Assembly (NCBI GenBank): GCA_963682025.1
Contig: OY821520.1
Coordinates: forward strand, 184,011,036 to 184,075,035
Source of the DNA: Cordilura impudica
Taxonomy: Eukaryota > Arthropoda > Insecta > Diptera > Scathophagidae
DNA length: 64,000 nt
Direction of reading: 5' to 3'
The notes under the pieces are model-generated. The model saw nothing but the letters and a program-made list of their open reading frames with translations, was not told the origin of the DNA and did not search any database. The stretch's first letter is position 1. The number at the start of each line of letters is the position of its first letter. The position numbers were made by a program, and so were the translations under genes. Below, piece after piece: positions 45,146-56,010 of the stretch.

Positions 45146-45955
45146 AAACAAGTAAGAAAATTATAGTCGGTCTAGACCGACTATACGATACCCTATACCA
45201 TGCGTTTAGAAACCCTATCTCTTAGGCCCAACTAACTGGACATTGAAAATAAGCAAAAACCAAATTTGAGTGGGATTTTTATTAATTTTTTTGGCTGCAG
45301 ATATGAAAAAATTCATATCGGATGCTATATCTATAAAGGGACTAGGTCCAAAAATGGACCGATCCTGATCATGTTTGGTAAAGTCTCTTGTATTTTGCAA
45401 AAATATGTACAAACAAAATTTGAGAAGAATCAGTTCAATATTTTTGTTTTTTAATAGATTTAAGTGAAGATCGGGAAGCAGCTCTATATGGGGTCAAAGG
45501 GATCATTTTTGGACTACTCATTAGTGGATGTAATGAACGCATACAAACCCAATTTGAGTAATATCTATATGACAATTTGGATCTTATGGCAATTTATGTC
45601 GATTTCATATGGGTAATTTGTATGGGGGCTAGGTCTGAACATGGACCGATTCTCACCAGTTTCAATAGCGTTCATCCCATGGCCGATAAAAGCTTATGTA
45701 CCAAATTTCATCAAAATATATTCATATTTGCGACCTGCAGTTTGATTACAAGCTTTACATGGACACACAGACGGACGGACGGACGGACGGACGGACGGAC
45801 GGACGGACGGACGGACATTGTTAAATCAACTCAGAAAGTGATTCTGATTCGATCGGTATAATTAAAGATGGGTCTAGGTCAAATATTTTTGGTTGTTACA
45901 AACAGCAGCACAAAGTCATTATACCCAAACCACATAGTGGTATAGGGTATAAAAA
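45146..45955 (-). mobile_element. HINE/DINE-like repeat, copy c
   Basis: Full-length minus-orientation copy of the 6131-6905 family, inserted in the Chapaev-like element. One end carries a perfect 24-bp palindrome (45162-45185; half-site TATAGTCGGTCT). The other ends TATAGGGTATAAAAA. A GGAC microsatellite of about 11 units lies at 45773-45816. Confidence 0.8.
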
Positions 45956-45974
45956 TCACCACCAGAATCTATTC

Positions 45975-46178
45975 CTACTTTGAGGAGTTTGATACATATC
46001 TTTCTTTTTCAATATTTTTGCAAAATTCTAGAATATATTTACAAAAAATAAACTGCTTTTGTTCCGTTGTTTTTGATCCACCTTTTGTTGTGGTAAACTC
46101 AGCTTCTGCGACCGAAAAATATTTATCAAGTCGGTGATTTAAAAAAAAGTGCAAGTTCGGCGATTTTGGGGTTTGCAT
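45975..46178 (-). pseudogene. N-terminal fragment of the Chapaev-like ORF
   Basis: A 67-residue frame reading leftward from inside the right terminal repeat, with LHFFLNHRLDKYFSVAEAEF and KQFIFCKYILEFCKN. It ends near the HINE insertion site, on the same strand as the 44432-45145 fragment, so it may be the same gene's upstream part. The assignment is positional. Confidence 0.35.
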
Positions 46179-46297
46179 TTTTTTACTCTAGACACAGCCC
46201 AAAACCGTCTCCGTCAAAAGTGTCCGGGGTGGTCTTCCAAAGAATTTAAATTTTTTAAAAGCCACCGTGGAGAATGAATTACAAAAAGATAATAATG

Positions 46298-47119
46298 TTT
46301 TTTATACCCTATACCACTATGTGGTTTGGGTATAATGACTTTGTGCTGCTGTTTGTAACAACCAAAAATATTTGACCTACACCCATCTTTAATTATACCG
46401 ATCGAATCAGAATCACTTTCTGATTCGATTTAATAATGTCCGTCCGTCCGTCCGTCCGTCCCTCCGTCCGTCCGTCTGTGTGTCCATGTAAAGCTTGTAA
46501 TCAAACTGCAGGTCGCAAATATGAATATATTTTGATGAAATTTGGTATTTAATCTTTTCTCGGCCATGGGATGAACGCTATTGAAATTGGTGAGAATCGG
46601 TCCATGTTTAGACCTAGCCCCCATACTAATGACCTTTATGAAATCGACTTAAATTGCCATAAGATCCAAATTATCATACAAATCTTAGTCAAATTGGGTT
46701 TGTATGTATATATTACATCCATTAATAAGTAGTCCAAAAATGATCCCTATTGGACAACTCTTAGTCATAGGCCCCAAATAGTGCTGCTTCCCGATCTTCA
46801 CTTAAATCTATCAAAAAACAAAAATATTGCACTGAGTCTTCTCAAATTTTGTCTGTATATATTTTTGCAAAATACAAGAGACTTTAACAAACATGGTCAG
46901 GATCGGTACATTTTTGGGCCTAGTCCCCATATAGATATAGCATCCGATATGAACTTTTTCATATCTGCAGCCGAAAAAATTAATAAAAATTCCACTCAAA
47001 TTTGGTTTATGCTTATTTTCTATATCCAGTTAGTTGGGCCTTTGAAAGAGGGTCTCTAAACGCATGGTATAGGGTATCGTATAGTCGGTCTAGACCGACT
47101 ATAATTTTCTTACTTGTTT
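46298..47119 (+). mobile_element. HINE/DINE-like repeat, copy d
   Basis: Full-length plus-orientation copy of the same family, about 340 bp from copy c and inverted relative to it. The start is TTTTTTATACCCTATACCAC, the GTCC microsatellite is at 46438-46478, and the perfect 24-bp palindrome is at 47080-47103 before CTTACTTGTTTT. Confidence 0.8.
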
Positions 47120-47159
47120 TTAGTTTACTTTATGTGAATGTATGAAATTTTAAATCGAT

Positions 47160-47480
47160 CCAATTAACGAGTTCGGTAAATCTAGCGTAAATGGTTGATC
47201 GCATAGTGCGTCCGATCAAGAAAGATCAGTTTATGTCGGCTGTAGAAACAAAAAAAAATATATATAGGAGGTATGCGTTAAACTATATACCGAAGGTTAA
47301 GAGAACATAACTGTAAAGCACACAGCCCAAGAAATGTCCGCTTTTAACAATGAAGCATGTATCAAAAAGGTTAGACTGGCTAACTGAGAAATATCGTAAT
47401 ATTTTTTAGACTTATGGGTATTGTTACACGGTAAATATATATTGTGATATTTGGATCGCGATAAATAGCGCAGAATGGCC
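47160..47480 (+). pseudogene. Tc1-like transposase fragment
   Basis: The plus-strand reading gives MVDRIVRPIKKDQFMSAVET, then, with frame changes, PKKCPLLTMKHVSKRLDWL and TEKYRN. This is the Tc1 stretch between the HTH domain and the first Asp (typically ...KKP-x-IS-x-KN-x-x-x-RLDFA-x-x-H). A GSRDK-like remnant follows near 47455. The rest of the gene and the ends are missing. Confidence 0.5.
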
Positions 47481-48740
47481 TCCAAACTGATTGCTTGCAT
47501 TTAATATAAAGAAAAACACTGCTAATAAATTCTTTATAATTTCCATTTCCATTGCATGTAGATTTGCCATAAGCAGTTACGAGTTCGTTAAAACTAATTG
47601 TACGGGAAGTGTTATTATGAAAACAGAGATTTCAGTTTTAATGGAATTGAAAAATGACTGCATTACTATATCAAATTATTTTGAAATTAAATTACCCGTT
47701 TTTATATTTAACTGTAAATAACAAAAATAAATTTTTAATTTGGTATTTTCAAATAAATTTATCTTTATCGGTTTTCTAAAATTAACCATAAAAATAAATA
47801 GTTCTATTTATTTCACAACAGCTGTCTGTATACATAAATTTGTTTGCGTGTATGTTCCTATTCCTGTTCGATTCTTTTGCGGATCCTTTGCATGATTTAA
47901 ACAACAATAAAGGTGCATTGATCGTAAAGGATTATTCCGTTAGCAGAAGATGGTACCCTATCAGCGACTGTTTATCAAAAGTCTTTTATTACCCGCTTTT
48001 GTGATCAGATTCGAATCATATTCGAGTAATATTTTATTTGCGAATCTTTTGTTGAGTAATTTTTCAGTTATATTCATTATCGTTTCCAAATCTTTTTCGA
48101 GTCGGTCTTTAGTCGTAGTTATTTCAGATCATGTGCGAGCCTTTATCGAGTCAATTATAATTCATATTTCCAATCGTTTGCGTTGAAAAATTAAAACACT
48201 TATTTGATGATATCAATCAAACAATTTTTTTTTTTAAAAGATTTATATATTAAGCCGAATTATTTTATTGAATAAAAAACGATATTAATTGATGAAATAA
48301 ATGAAAAAATTCCCTTAGTATAATTAAAAAAAAAAAACTAAAAGAAATCATATGCTTTTGGACCACACTGTTCATGTCTTTATTTGTGAATAAAAGAATT
48401 AATTTAACTAAAAATTAATTAATTTAATTTTTTTCAATAACTGTTTTTTTCTGTCTACTTCAAATGCTTCTTATAAAGAAATACTTTTTGGCGATAGGCA
48501 ACAGCTGTAGAGAAAAGCCAATTCGTCCGATTCGCACCACGATTCGACTGATTTTAATAAACAAAATTCGCAATATTGAAGTATTAAACACTTATTTCAA
48601 AAATTATAAAACACTGTCCCATTACAAACAAAAACAACAACATAACAAACAGTTTTTCATCGTCCAGCTGCGCAAAATATTATTCCCAAATAATGTTGAA
48701 AATAATAACGTTTCAGTCGCCTGCATGATCTATTTGCGAT
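47481..48740. other. No gene recognised
   Basis: AT-rich. Open frames 47491-47721, 47950-48186 and 48464-48742 (+) show no family match and no typical gene context. Confidence 0.45.
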
Positions 48741-49190
48741 AGCTATGTATATATAACTATGTTGAGTTTGTGCTGATGTTTGCAACTCCCAAATATATCG
48801 GTGTCCATCCCTCCGTCGTCCATTGTCTGTCGCAATTATGAATATATTTTTATGATATTTGGTATTTAATCTTTTATCGGTGCATATTCAGATCTAGTAC
48901 CTATACAAATGACACTTATGAGATCGACTTAAATTACCATAAGATCCAAATTATAATATAGATGTCGTTAAAATTTGGTATGAGTGTGTTTACTACAGCC
49001 ATAAAGCAGAAGTCCAAAAATAATTAATTCTTAGTCACAGCTCTCATATAAAGCTGCTTCCCCATCTTTACTTAAATCTACAAAAAAAAAAAGAAAAAAA
49101 AGTATTTCACAGATTTTTTACAAATTTAGCTTGTATATGTTTTTGCAAAAAACTAATTGTTTCTACCAAATATAGCGCGAGTGATTAATC
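48741..49190 (+). repeat. Diverged HINE/DINE-like repeat
   Basis: Matches 6140-6690 in plus orientation ('gactttgtgctgctgtttg', 'gagatcgacttaaattaccat', 'ctgcttccccatctttactt' segments). The GTCC core is reduced and the right end is missing. Confidence 0.65.
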
Positions 49191-49540
49191 AGTTTTAGGT
49201 CAAAATAAGCATCAAAATCACGTTTCAAGCGCCAGCACGAATCATTTTCGTGTCCTTTTTCTAATCGCGCACGCCATAAATCAGTTTTTAATCATAAAAA
49301 GTACTCGAAGAAGATTCAGTAAGGTCTTTTTTTATTAAAAAACTCTTCTAAATACTGACTGGGTTAAAATTAAAGTTTGTAGATATTATTTTTTTTTTTA
49401 TAAATTGAGATATAAAATAAAAGTAAAAACTAATCAAAAATATGATTACATTTAAAGGATCTTAACTGTACATTTTTACAACCTTTTCTCCTTTTTTATA
49501 AATGTGTGCACAAAGTTTTACATATGTATTTTCATATATA

Positions 49541-49566
49541 TACAGTGGCTTGATGAAATATTGGGT
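49541..49566 (+). repeat. Tc1-type terminal repeat, left candidate
   Basis: TACAGTGGCTTGATGAAATA matches, inverted, the sequence ending at 54219 (TACAGTGGCTCCATAAAATA on the minus strand). These may be the two ends of one Tc1-type element now spread over 4.7 kb by later insertions. Confidence 0.45.
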
Positions 49567-50074
49567 CATATCTTATTTTTCAAAATAAAATATCATTATT
49601 TTTTACTTATTATTATTAAATATGTATTTATGTTTAAATTATGGGAAGTGTCTACTAAAAATAAAATGAAGCAAAAAAACTTCATTACAAATAATAAGAA
49701 AACGTAATGAGTCTAGGTCCACAAGTTTCGTTTGATATCTGCTAAAATTTTCTCCCCCTTGGAGATCAAGACCGTTTTTAGATCTGATTTGTTGCTAATA
49801 TTTTATTTATATTTTTTTTTTGTTTTTATTTTTATTTATTTAATAGATAGAAATTATTTTGTTTACAATTTTAAAGTTTTATAACATAATTAGTATCTAT
49901 AATTGGTATAACATGATAGTTGTGAGCCAGATTGACATAGTATAGCCATATGAAAATTCATTTAATGATTATTTAAATGTAAAAATTTTAATTTATAAGA
50001 TTGTTTAAAGCAAAAATTCATTTAGTATTCATTTTCTGTATTTTAAAGAGACTTCTACGTAATTATATAACATA
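49567..50074. other. No gene recognised
   Basis: Homopolymer-rich AT sequence between a Tc1-type end and the Helitron terminus. Confidence 0.5.
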
Positions 50075-50280
50075 CTAGCTGGACCCGGCAAACGTTGGTT
50101 TGCCCTCAATGATTTTTTTATTTTAGTTAGAGTCTGTATATACCTATATAAAAAACGTTTGTGCATTTGTTAATATTAATTGAAAACTGCTAAAGAACAA
50201 CCATGTTTTATTTATGAAAATGAAAATAAATATTTATTGTAACATATAAGAATGACTTATATATTTCTATTATTGTAATT

Positions 50281-51362
50281 CTAAAAAAAGTGAACGATGT
50301 TTTTAGTTTCATTATTCTCGCAGTAAATGAATAAATTTGCTAGCTTTCCGACAGGGGAACATGACACATATAGTTGCTCGTGGGAAAAACAACTGTTTTT
50401 GAGGTCCAAACCACATATTTGCAATGATTGTCCTTCAGATTTAGTAATGGTCATGGCAAAGCCCAATCTGATCGGAAATTACAATCTTTTGAATGTTATC
50501 CGTGTGTCGGTAGGAATCATAGGAATTTTTGGCAGTGAAACATGGTCTCCTTTAAATTTTCTTTGAGAATTATGGCCTCAATAACATTGGGCATTATTCT
50601 CTCAACAATTAACCTGGTTCCAATACATAGTCTCGGAGCGTTGAGGTTACGTAGTAAAATTATTGGAGAACCAAATTTTAATTTTAATAAATGTGGAGTT
50701 AGATCGGGCACATCGAGTGAATTCAAAAATTCTGTTGCATAATTGACTGCTTTAATTTTTTCAACAACACTATCCATAGATTTGAAAGAAAACGTTTCGG
50801 AATCAATCATGTTCTGAATAACAACGTTTATATTATCGACATCGACATTTTTTACGGCTAAAGTAGCTCTTTCACTTAACCAAGTAGTTGCTTTGAACAT
50901 TGGTCAGCCGTTGGATCATTTTGTAATCATACGTAATCGCATGTATGTTGTTAATTTTATAGTGTGAACGCTACTCCATAATGTTGATGATTTTCAGCAG
51001 GTATTTATTTCGTCAGCATGGGTCGATTTTGGCATGACTGGCAATGTTTGACTAAAATCTCCAGATAATAAAATAAGAGCTCCACAAAAAGGTCATTTCA
51101 TCCCAAATAATAATACTGCATTTTTGCAGAACTTTGTCATACCGGAATGTTTTTTGATATTACATACGGCATTCTCATTCGTTTGTACGTCTAACGATGA
51201 TTTGAGTGCTGAATAAGCTGTACGACCACCATGCAATAATGTTGCGGCTATTCCGGACGAAGCAATAGCCAGTGCAATTTTTCCTTCCTTTCTGGTTTGA
51301 ATATTTATATATAAAAACGTTTGTGAATTTTGTAACTTATAAAATTTAAATAAATTTGACAA
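50281..51362 (-). pseudogene. Helitron PIF1-like helicase, decayed
   Basis: Minus-strand pieces in order: KIALAIASSGIAATLLHGGR and NIKKHSGM (51362-51093), the helicase block after the Walker A region. Next are WLSERATLAVKNVDVDNIN, NYATEFLNSLDVPDLTPHLL and GSPIILLRNLNAPRLCIGTR (50900-50517), then MTITKSEGQSLQICGLDL and FSHEQLYVSCSPVGKLANL (50466-50281). These are the conserved C-terminal helicase motifs of Helitron Rep-Hel proteins (typically MTINKSQGQSL and QLYVACSRVG). Frameshifts and stops break it into at least three frames. The Walker A Lys region and Rep HUH domain are not seen. Confidence 0.85.
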
Positions 51363-51382
51363 CTCATTATTTTTCGAACGTC

Positions 51383-51635
51383 AGCGCCATCTACCGCGTC
51401 CAACAAAAAATTTGTTGGTATCATCTAATATACATATATTTATGTTCTGAGTTTCAGTAAAATAGCACCGTAAATAATATTCGAAATAACTTTACGACAG
51501 CGCCACCTATCAGGTCCATTTATACATACAAACATGTCTTATGATGAGACATAAATACATTCTGAATTGCAGTCAAATCGCACTGAAAATAAGAATTTTG
51601 TTTATAACTTGACCCCAACGCCAGCTAGATGGTTA
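51383..51635. repeat. Tandem repeat, ~116-118 bp unit
   Basis: Three starts of an AGCGCCATCT-type motif at 51383, 51499 and 51617. Each of the first two is followed by 'cataaatacattctgaattgcagtcaaat'-like sequence, so spacing is 116 and 118 bp. Similar short tandem repeats occur inside Helitrons, so this may be element-internal. Confidence 0.6.
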
Positions 51636-51640
51636 AAGCT

Positions 51641-52029
51641 AAAGAAAAAACACAGAAGAGCTCGAACCGAACCTATGGTGCAAATCTTAGCTCGACAGCT
51701 CCTATGGTTCCAGAGATCATTCGTTACAAACAAATGCACCAACAATTTTATATATCTGTGTTCATAAGCATTAACCGCCTAAGTCGAAAATCATGCTTTC
51801 GAGAAAAATTAATTTTTATATAAATGTAATGAGACTTCATTACGACTTAGGTCAGTGTATTTTTATTAATATCTTTTTAATAAATAGTGTTAGAGAACTG
51901 TGGATTTCACGTAAATAAAAAGCAGTTTTAGTAGAACATGATAGCATACATAACTCAATTCATTCTTAAGTCGACTTAGGCGTTTATCGCTTGTGACCAC
52001 AGATATATATATTATAATTACAGCTATTT
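51641..52029. other. No gene recognised
   Basis: AT-rich, two short open frames (51567-51767 and 51629-51823, plus) without family resemblance. Confidence 0.45.
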
Positions 52030-53030
52030 ACTTGACTCAAACAAAAATCTGTTGGTGCAGGATCAATTAAAAATTCTCCAAAAACTCAAAATCAGCTTTT
52101 CAATTAGTACAATTTAAATACCGTGGAATAATATAAAACAAATTTCCATAAAGTTTTGCTCTCACTATAACATCATTGTTAGAATAAATCAAAAACTTAA
52201 AATCATAATTTTTTTGTATTACCTTTTTGAAGCCAAATAAGCAGCCACCACTAGCACGACCAACATTATGAGTATTCTTCGCATCTATCCAATATAAACA
52301 GTAATTTTTTAAATATACTGAAAAGTGATTTTGTTTGTCTGCTATTACATGCGTTTCAGATAGAAAAAATATATCGAATTCTTAATGTATTGTATGAAAT
52401 TTCCAAAATTAAGACTATTCACTAGGTTCGCAAAATCGCACGAAACTAAATGGCATGTGTCAAATTGCTTTTGTGCAGACGTATTTCACATATTTGAAGT
52501 ACTATCTCTTTCAGCCTTCCCACCTCTAACGGTGACTTCAATATGGGAGTTGGCATTTTGATAATGATCGAACAGGTATATTTTTTTTTTGTTTACGTAA
52601 TTGCAAAATTTGCCAAACCTAACTTTTAAGCCTTGCTTAGTTTTCTTAAATTAAAACGTAAATTTTGCCCATCATTAGTATAATCCTTCTGGATATAAAT
52701 CTCAGTCTTTTTTTAAGTTACCTTTTGGAGCTAAAACATTAATTGCTTGCATATTAGATTCCAATGTGAATAAAAATGTATTATCAGGTGGCAGAGAACG
52801 AACAGATACAACATCTATGTTAACTTTCAAGTTGTTAGAACATAAATTAATAAAATCACTTTTGACAGCAGAAACATTGGAGCTATCTAAACCACTAACC
52901 ATGATGTTTGTCGACCGCGTTTTGCGATCAACATTTTCAATAGAAGAATTTATTCACACTTTTCCCTATCTCGGGAATAGATTTTCCTTCTCAGTGACAA
53001 TTTAATACAATTTTTCTGCTGTTTCATATT
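52030..53030 (-). pseudogene. Non-LTR retrotransposon relic, ORF1 end and endonuclease start
   Basis: Minus strand from about 53030: KTRSTNIMVSGLDSSNVSAV then SLPPDNTFLFTLESNMQAIN and a KGNLKKD end at 52702, resembling the C-terminal half of a LINE ORF1. After a gap, with frame changes, NSLNFGNFIQYIKN and then HVIADKQNHFSVYLKNYCLY (near 52360-52280, where LINE endonucleases have their ETH/ETW Glu), NVGRASGGCLFGFKK and FYIIPRYLNC follow to about 52100. That is the N-terminal third of an endonuclease domain. No RT is present. The clade is unclear (not the CR1-like or Jockey copies elsewhere in the window). Confidence 0.5.
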
Positions 53031-53429
53031 GCTTTCGTCCCGTGATGAACTTGCAATAACGATAAATTGACTATAAGTTTTAATGCTTTTTGCTTAAAAT
53101 TGTAATAGCCAGTGAGGTAGAAACAATCCTAATACACCTTTTTCCTATGAACTTTTTTCACAAGCATTATTTGAAGTTTTTTTGATCAAGTTATCTTGGA
53201 AAAATATATCAGTTATTATGCTTCATGACAACCATATTTATTTGTTGCTAGTTTGATTAAAATTAGTGATCAAATAAAATTATTAAATATTTTCAGAAAT
53301 ATCCAATTTCATCCTACAAATAAATGGCCAAAGAATCAAAGGTCTACCGTCAAACTTTCTCCAATGTTATCAGAAACTATCAGGAAATTTGACTATTGAT
53401 AGGAAATATGGTTCGGTATGCTTAGTGTT

Positions 53430-53853
53430 CATAATATTTGGTGCGAAAAGTTAAAGCCTTTGCAGGATTGGGAACATACAAAGTGCAAAAAGTTCCAGGT
53501 AGAAACGCTGAACCCAAAAGCAGACGAAACAAAAGTTCCTTTTCTGTGCAATATGTGGTAAAGAAAAGCAAGTCATTTGTTACAATGAGCTCTATAACTA
53601 CCAAAATATATATTAAGGAGTGTTTGTAAAGAAGACTGTATCTTTTCATAAACCAACATCTTGTAATTACGGTAAGAAAGCTATTGAGTGGTACAAGCAC
53701 AATGACGTGGTTTTTGTACCAATGGAGGCAAGTCCTACGAACTGTTCGGAGCTTAGGCCAGTGGAGAGATATTGGAATACAAAAAAGTGTTCCAAAATAA
53801 AGAAGATTTTAAATTTAAATGGACTATCTGATCTGGAAGAAATTCCGGAATAG
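53430..53853 (+). pseudogene. Tc1/mariner-superfamily transposase fragment
   Basis: Frame 1 (53438-53629) ends ITTKIYIKECL. After a frame change the second piece (53620-53853) continues KKTVSFHKPTSCNYGKKAIE, WYKHNDVVFVPMEASPTNCS and ELRPVERYWNTKK. This is the block around the second and third catalytic acids of an insect IS630/Tc1 group (typically FWPDLASCHYA ... NPPNCPELRPIERYWA); the Asp in the first of these is lost or out of frame and the final Glu (VERYW) is kept. The terminal-repeat candidate at 54219 lies about 370 bp downstream. Confidence 0.65.
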
Positions 53854-54219
53854 GCCCCTAAGTTCATAAGCAGTGATTAGTACTATAAAAATTATCTTCT
53901 TTTGTAAGCTTTAATATAATTTCAAGTAAATAAAAAAAACTCTGTGTTCAATGGTTTCTTTATTATTACATTTTATGTATGTCTTCCACAATTTTTTTCT
54001 ATTACTTTTAGGAGTGGAAAATAATATACCGATTACTTTTAGATTTACTTATTATTTACTAAAGTTAAAAAATAATAATTTTGTAAATTGTTTTGATGAA
54101 TAGAATTATCATAAATAGTAATAATAAAAGAAAGAACGTATAATGATATAATATCAATATTTTATGCAATAGTCTTAAATAAAAATGTTGGTCAGCGAAT
54201 ATTTTATGGAGCCACTGTA
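53854..54219 (-). repeat. Right flank of the Tc1-type relic, ending in a candidate terminal repeat
   Basis: AT-rich sequence ending on the plus strand with GAGCCACTGTA at 54219, the inverted partner of 49541. No other feature seen. Confidence 0.4.
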
Positions 54220-54550
54220 GATATAAAGCAACGTACATTTATTTTACTTTTATGGCTTTTGTTTTGATAGGTGTGCCTGACTTTGTATGGCTCACACATT
54301 CATTTCGTAGTTTTATTAAAGTCTCTGCTATAATTTTACAATTTTTACTCAATTACAAAAGTTTCGACATTAAAAGTTTACACCGCCAGCTAACAATAAG
54401 AACCGGAAAAATATCGTAACTTTTTGTGGTCTACTCCAAAAGAGAACCCTAAAAAAAGAAACCCTCCTACCAGCAAAGTACATATAAGGAAAAAATCATC
54501 GTAGAGATAATTTCGTTTTTACTCCACTTTCATATTAATATGGATATGGG

Positions 54551-54572
54551 TGTGTGTGTGTGTGTGTGTGTT
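54551..54572 (+). repeat. (GT)n microsatellite
   Basis: About ten GT units in a row, followed by a TTGTGTCTG extension. Confidence 0.9.
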
Positions 54573-55544
54573 TGTGTCTGTATGTTAAACGGATATATAG
54601 ACTCCTTGTAGCAGCAAATTCGTTTATTGTCCCCTCTACTTTTAGTGTTTTTTGTTTTTTTTTTTTGTTTTGTACGTTTCTTTTTATTTTTATTTTTATC
54701 ATGCATTTATTTGATTTGTATAGTGTTTCATATTATTTTTATATGTTTTTTATTAGCATCCCATTAAAAGCTATTAGACTGTAAATGCCTCAAGTACAAA
54801 ACTTTTAATTCCACAATTCTCAACACTTGTGAAAAGATACGTGCATAAATGTATAGTCAGCTGTATGTGAGTGTTTGTGTGCTGCGACCTATCAGCAGAA
54901 CCAAAGGATGGTGTGTGGGGAGTAATTTGTATTATTTAACCCATTCTGTAGTTAGAAAGGAAACTCGAGCCTTTTGTTATCAACTTTCCAAGAAAACATT
55001 CACAATATAAATAACTTTTGAAAATAGATAGAATTTCATCGCAGTTGCCTAATAGTAACGCACTTTAAGAAAAACAACTTTAAGTTCTTAGTAATTTTTG
55101 TTCTGCACTTTTTTTACGAAGAAAATAATTATTCTATTTCTAGGAAGAGTGTGTAATCAGGGTATATAAAGAGCAGAAAATTTCCATAGAATTTATTGTT
55201 TTGCAGATGACAATTGTCAGTTACTTATCAAATACTTGTGCTGAAGTGGACACAATGAATGGAATCCAATTTTGTTTAGAATTTGCATAACATAGAAATG
55301 AAGTTATAAAGTTTGGGAAAATTTATCAGAAATTCAATATTTTTTATAATATTTTTAAATTATTCATCCACACAATCCTTCACAATTTTGTCAATTTGTT
55401 CGGGTTTATCAGGTTGGTAGTACTGCATTTGATATATATATGCTAAATAACGGTATTTTAATTGGTTCAATAGTGACACTAGTTTTTGTTAGCAACAAAA
55501 ATTAAATTTGATTTTGTTGAGCATAGACCTAATTTCTATTGCAA
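54573..55544. other. No gene recognised
   Basis: AT-rich with long T runs. No coding signal. Confidence 0.5.
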
Positions 55545-56010
55545 ACAGTTTCATGGCAGAGAACGTGCTGAAGACAAGGAGCGCCCCGGATGAGAAAATA
55601 ACAGCAACTGATGCACAACACCTAAGAATATCAACGATTCGGTACTGAAAAATATTCCAGAGACAATTAGAGATTTTGCTGACATAGTTAGCATATCAAA
55701 AGATCAGTCGACACCATTTCAACAGATATTTTGTAGCTCAAACGCGTAAAATCTCGACTAGTTCAATAAACGAAAAATTTAACAAAAAGTCGTCTTATTA
55801 ATATTTCTAGAAGAATGCATACTGACTATCAAAATTAAATGAAATACATCACTACGGATGCCAAACCTTGGATGAATGACTACGTCCTCGCATCAATCAA
55901 CCTAACTAGCGAATATCGTGTAGAACGTGAAGCAAAACCGAAAAGAACGAACGAAATTAATTACTGCAAAAATAATGAAGCTTTCTTCAAAAAGATAATT
56001 TTCCTGAAAT
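55545..56010 (+). pseudogene. mariner transposase relic (N-terminal and middle)
   Basis: Plus-strand pieces in order: HGRERAEDKERPG (normally FKxGRESVEDDERSGRP), NDSVLKNIPETIRDFADIVS followed by ISKDQST (the second HTH helix region, normally RRITVREVADDVGISFGS), KSRLINISRRMHTDY (normally QKQRRMDIAQEML), and TDAKPWMNDYVLA. In the last piece mariner has TGDESWVYGYD and the first catalytic Asp should lie; here it reads Ala. EREAKPKRT matches the following PRPKKAR stretch. Stops and frameshifts are common. The C-terminal part is missing. Confidence 0.6.

Larger units (their letters stand above)
44020..46269 (-). mobile_element. Chapaev-like DNA transposon relic carrying an inserted repeat
   Basis: Ends are CACGGTGG...CCACCGTG with inverted repeats of about 140 bp (44020-44160 and 46128-46269). 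These share 'ggaagaccaccccggaca' and 'ctagagtaaaaaaatgcaaa'. GAGA at 44016-44019 is repeated at 46270-46273. CAC termini with a 4-bp duplication are the pattern of Chapaev within the CMC superfamily; that assignment is inference. It encodes a broken transposase on the minus strand. A HINE-like repeat (45146-45955) is inserted in it, so the element itself is about 1.44 kb and internally deleted. Confidence 0.7.
50075..51640 (-). mobile_element. Autonomous Helitron relic, 3' part
   Basis: On the minus strand the 3' terminus is CTAG (50075-50078) preceded by the hairpin GGCAAACCAACGTTTGCC and CGGGTCCAG. This is the widespread insect Helitron end (revcomp of ACTAGCTGGACCCGGCAAAC). The outer base on the plus strand is A at 50074. 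Helicase-coding sequence lies just inside, and a tandem repeat of about 116 bp at its far side (51383-51630) probably belongs to it. The 5' end and the Rep domain were not found. Confidence 0.8.

Noticed and set aside
45773..45816. Regular GGAC repeats that could be mistaken for a CRISPR-like or coding repeat
   Set aside because: It is a 4-bp microsatellite without spacers, in the known core of the HINE-like repeat.
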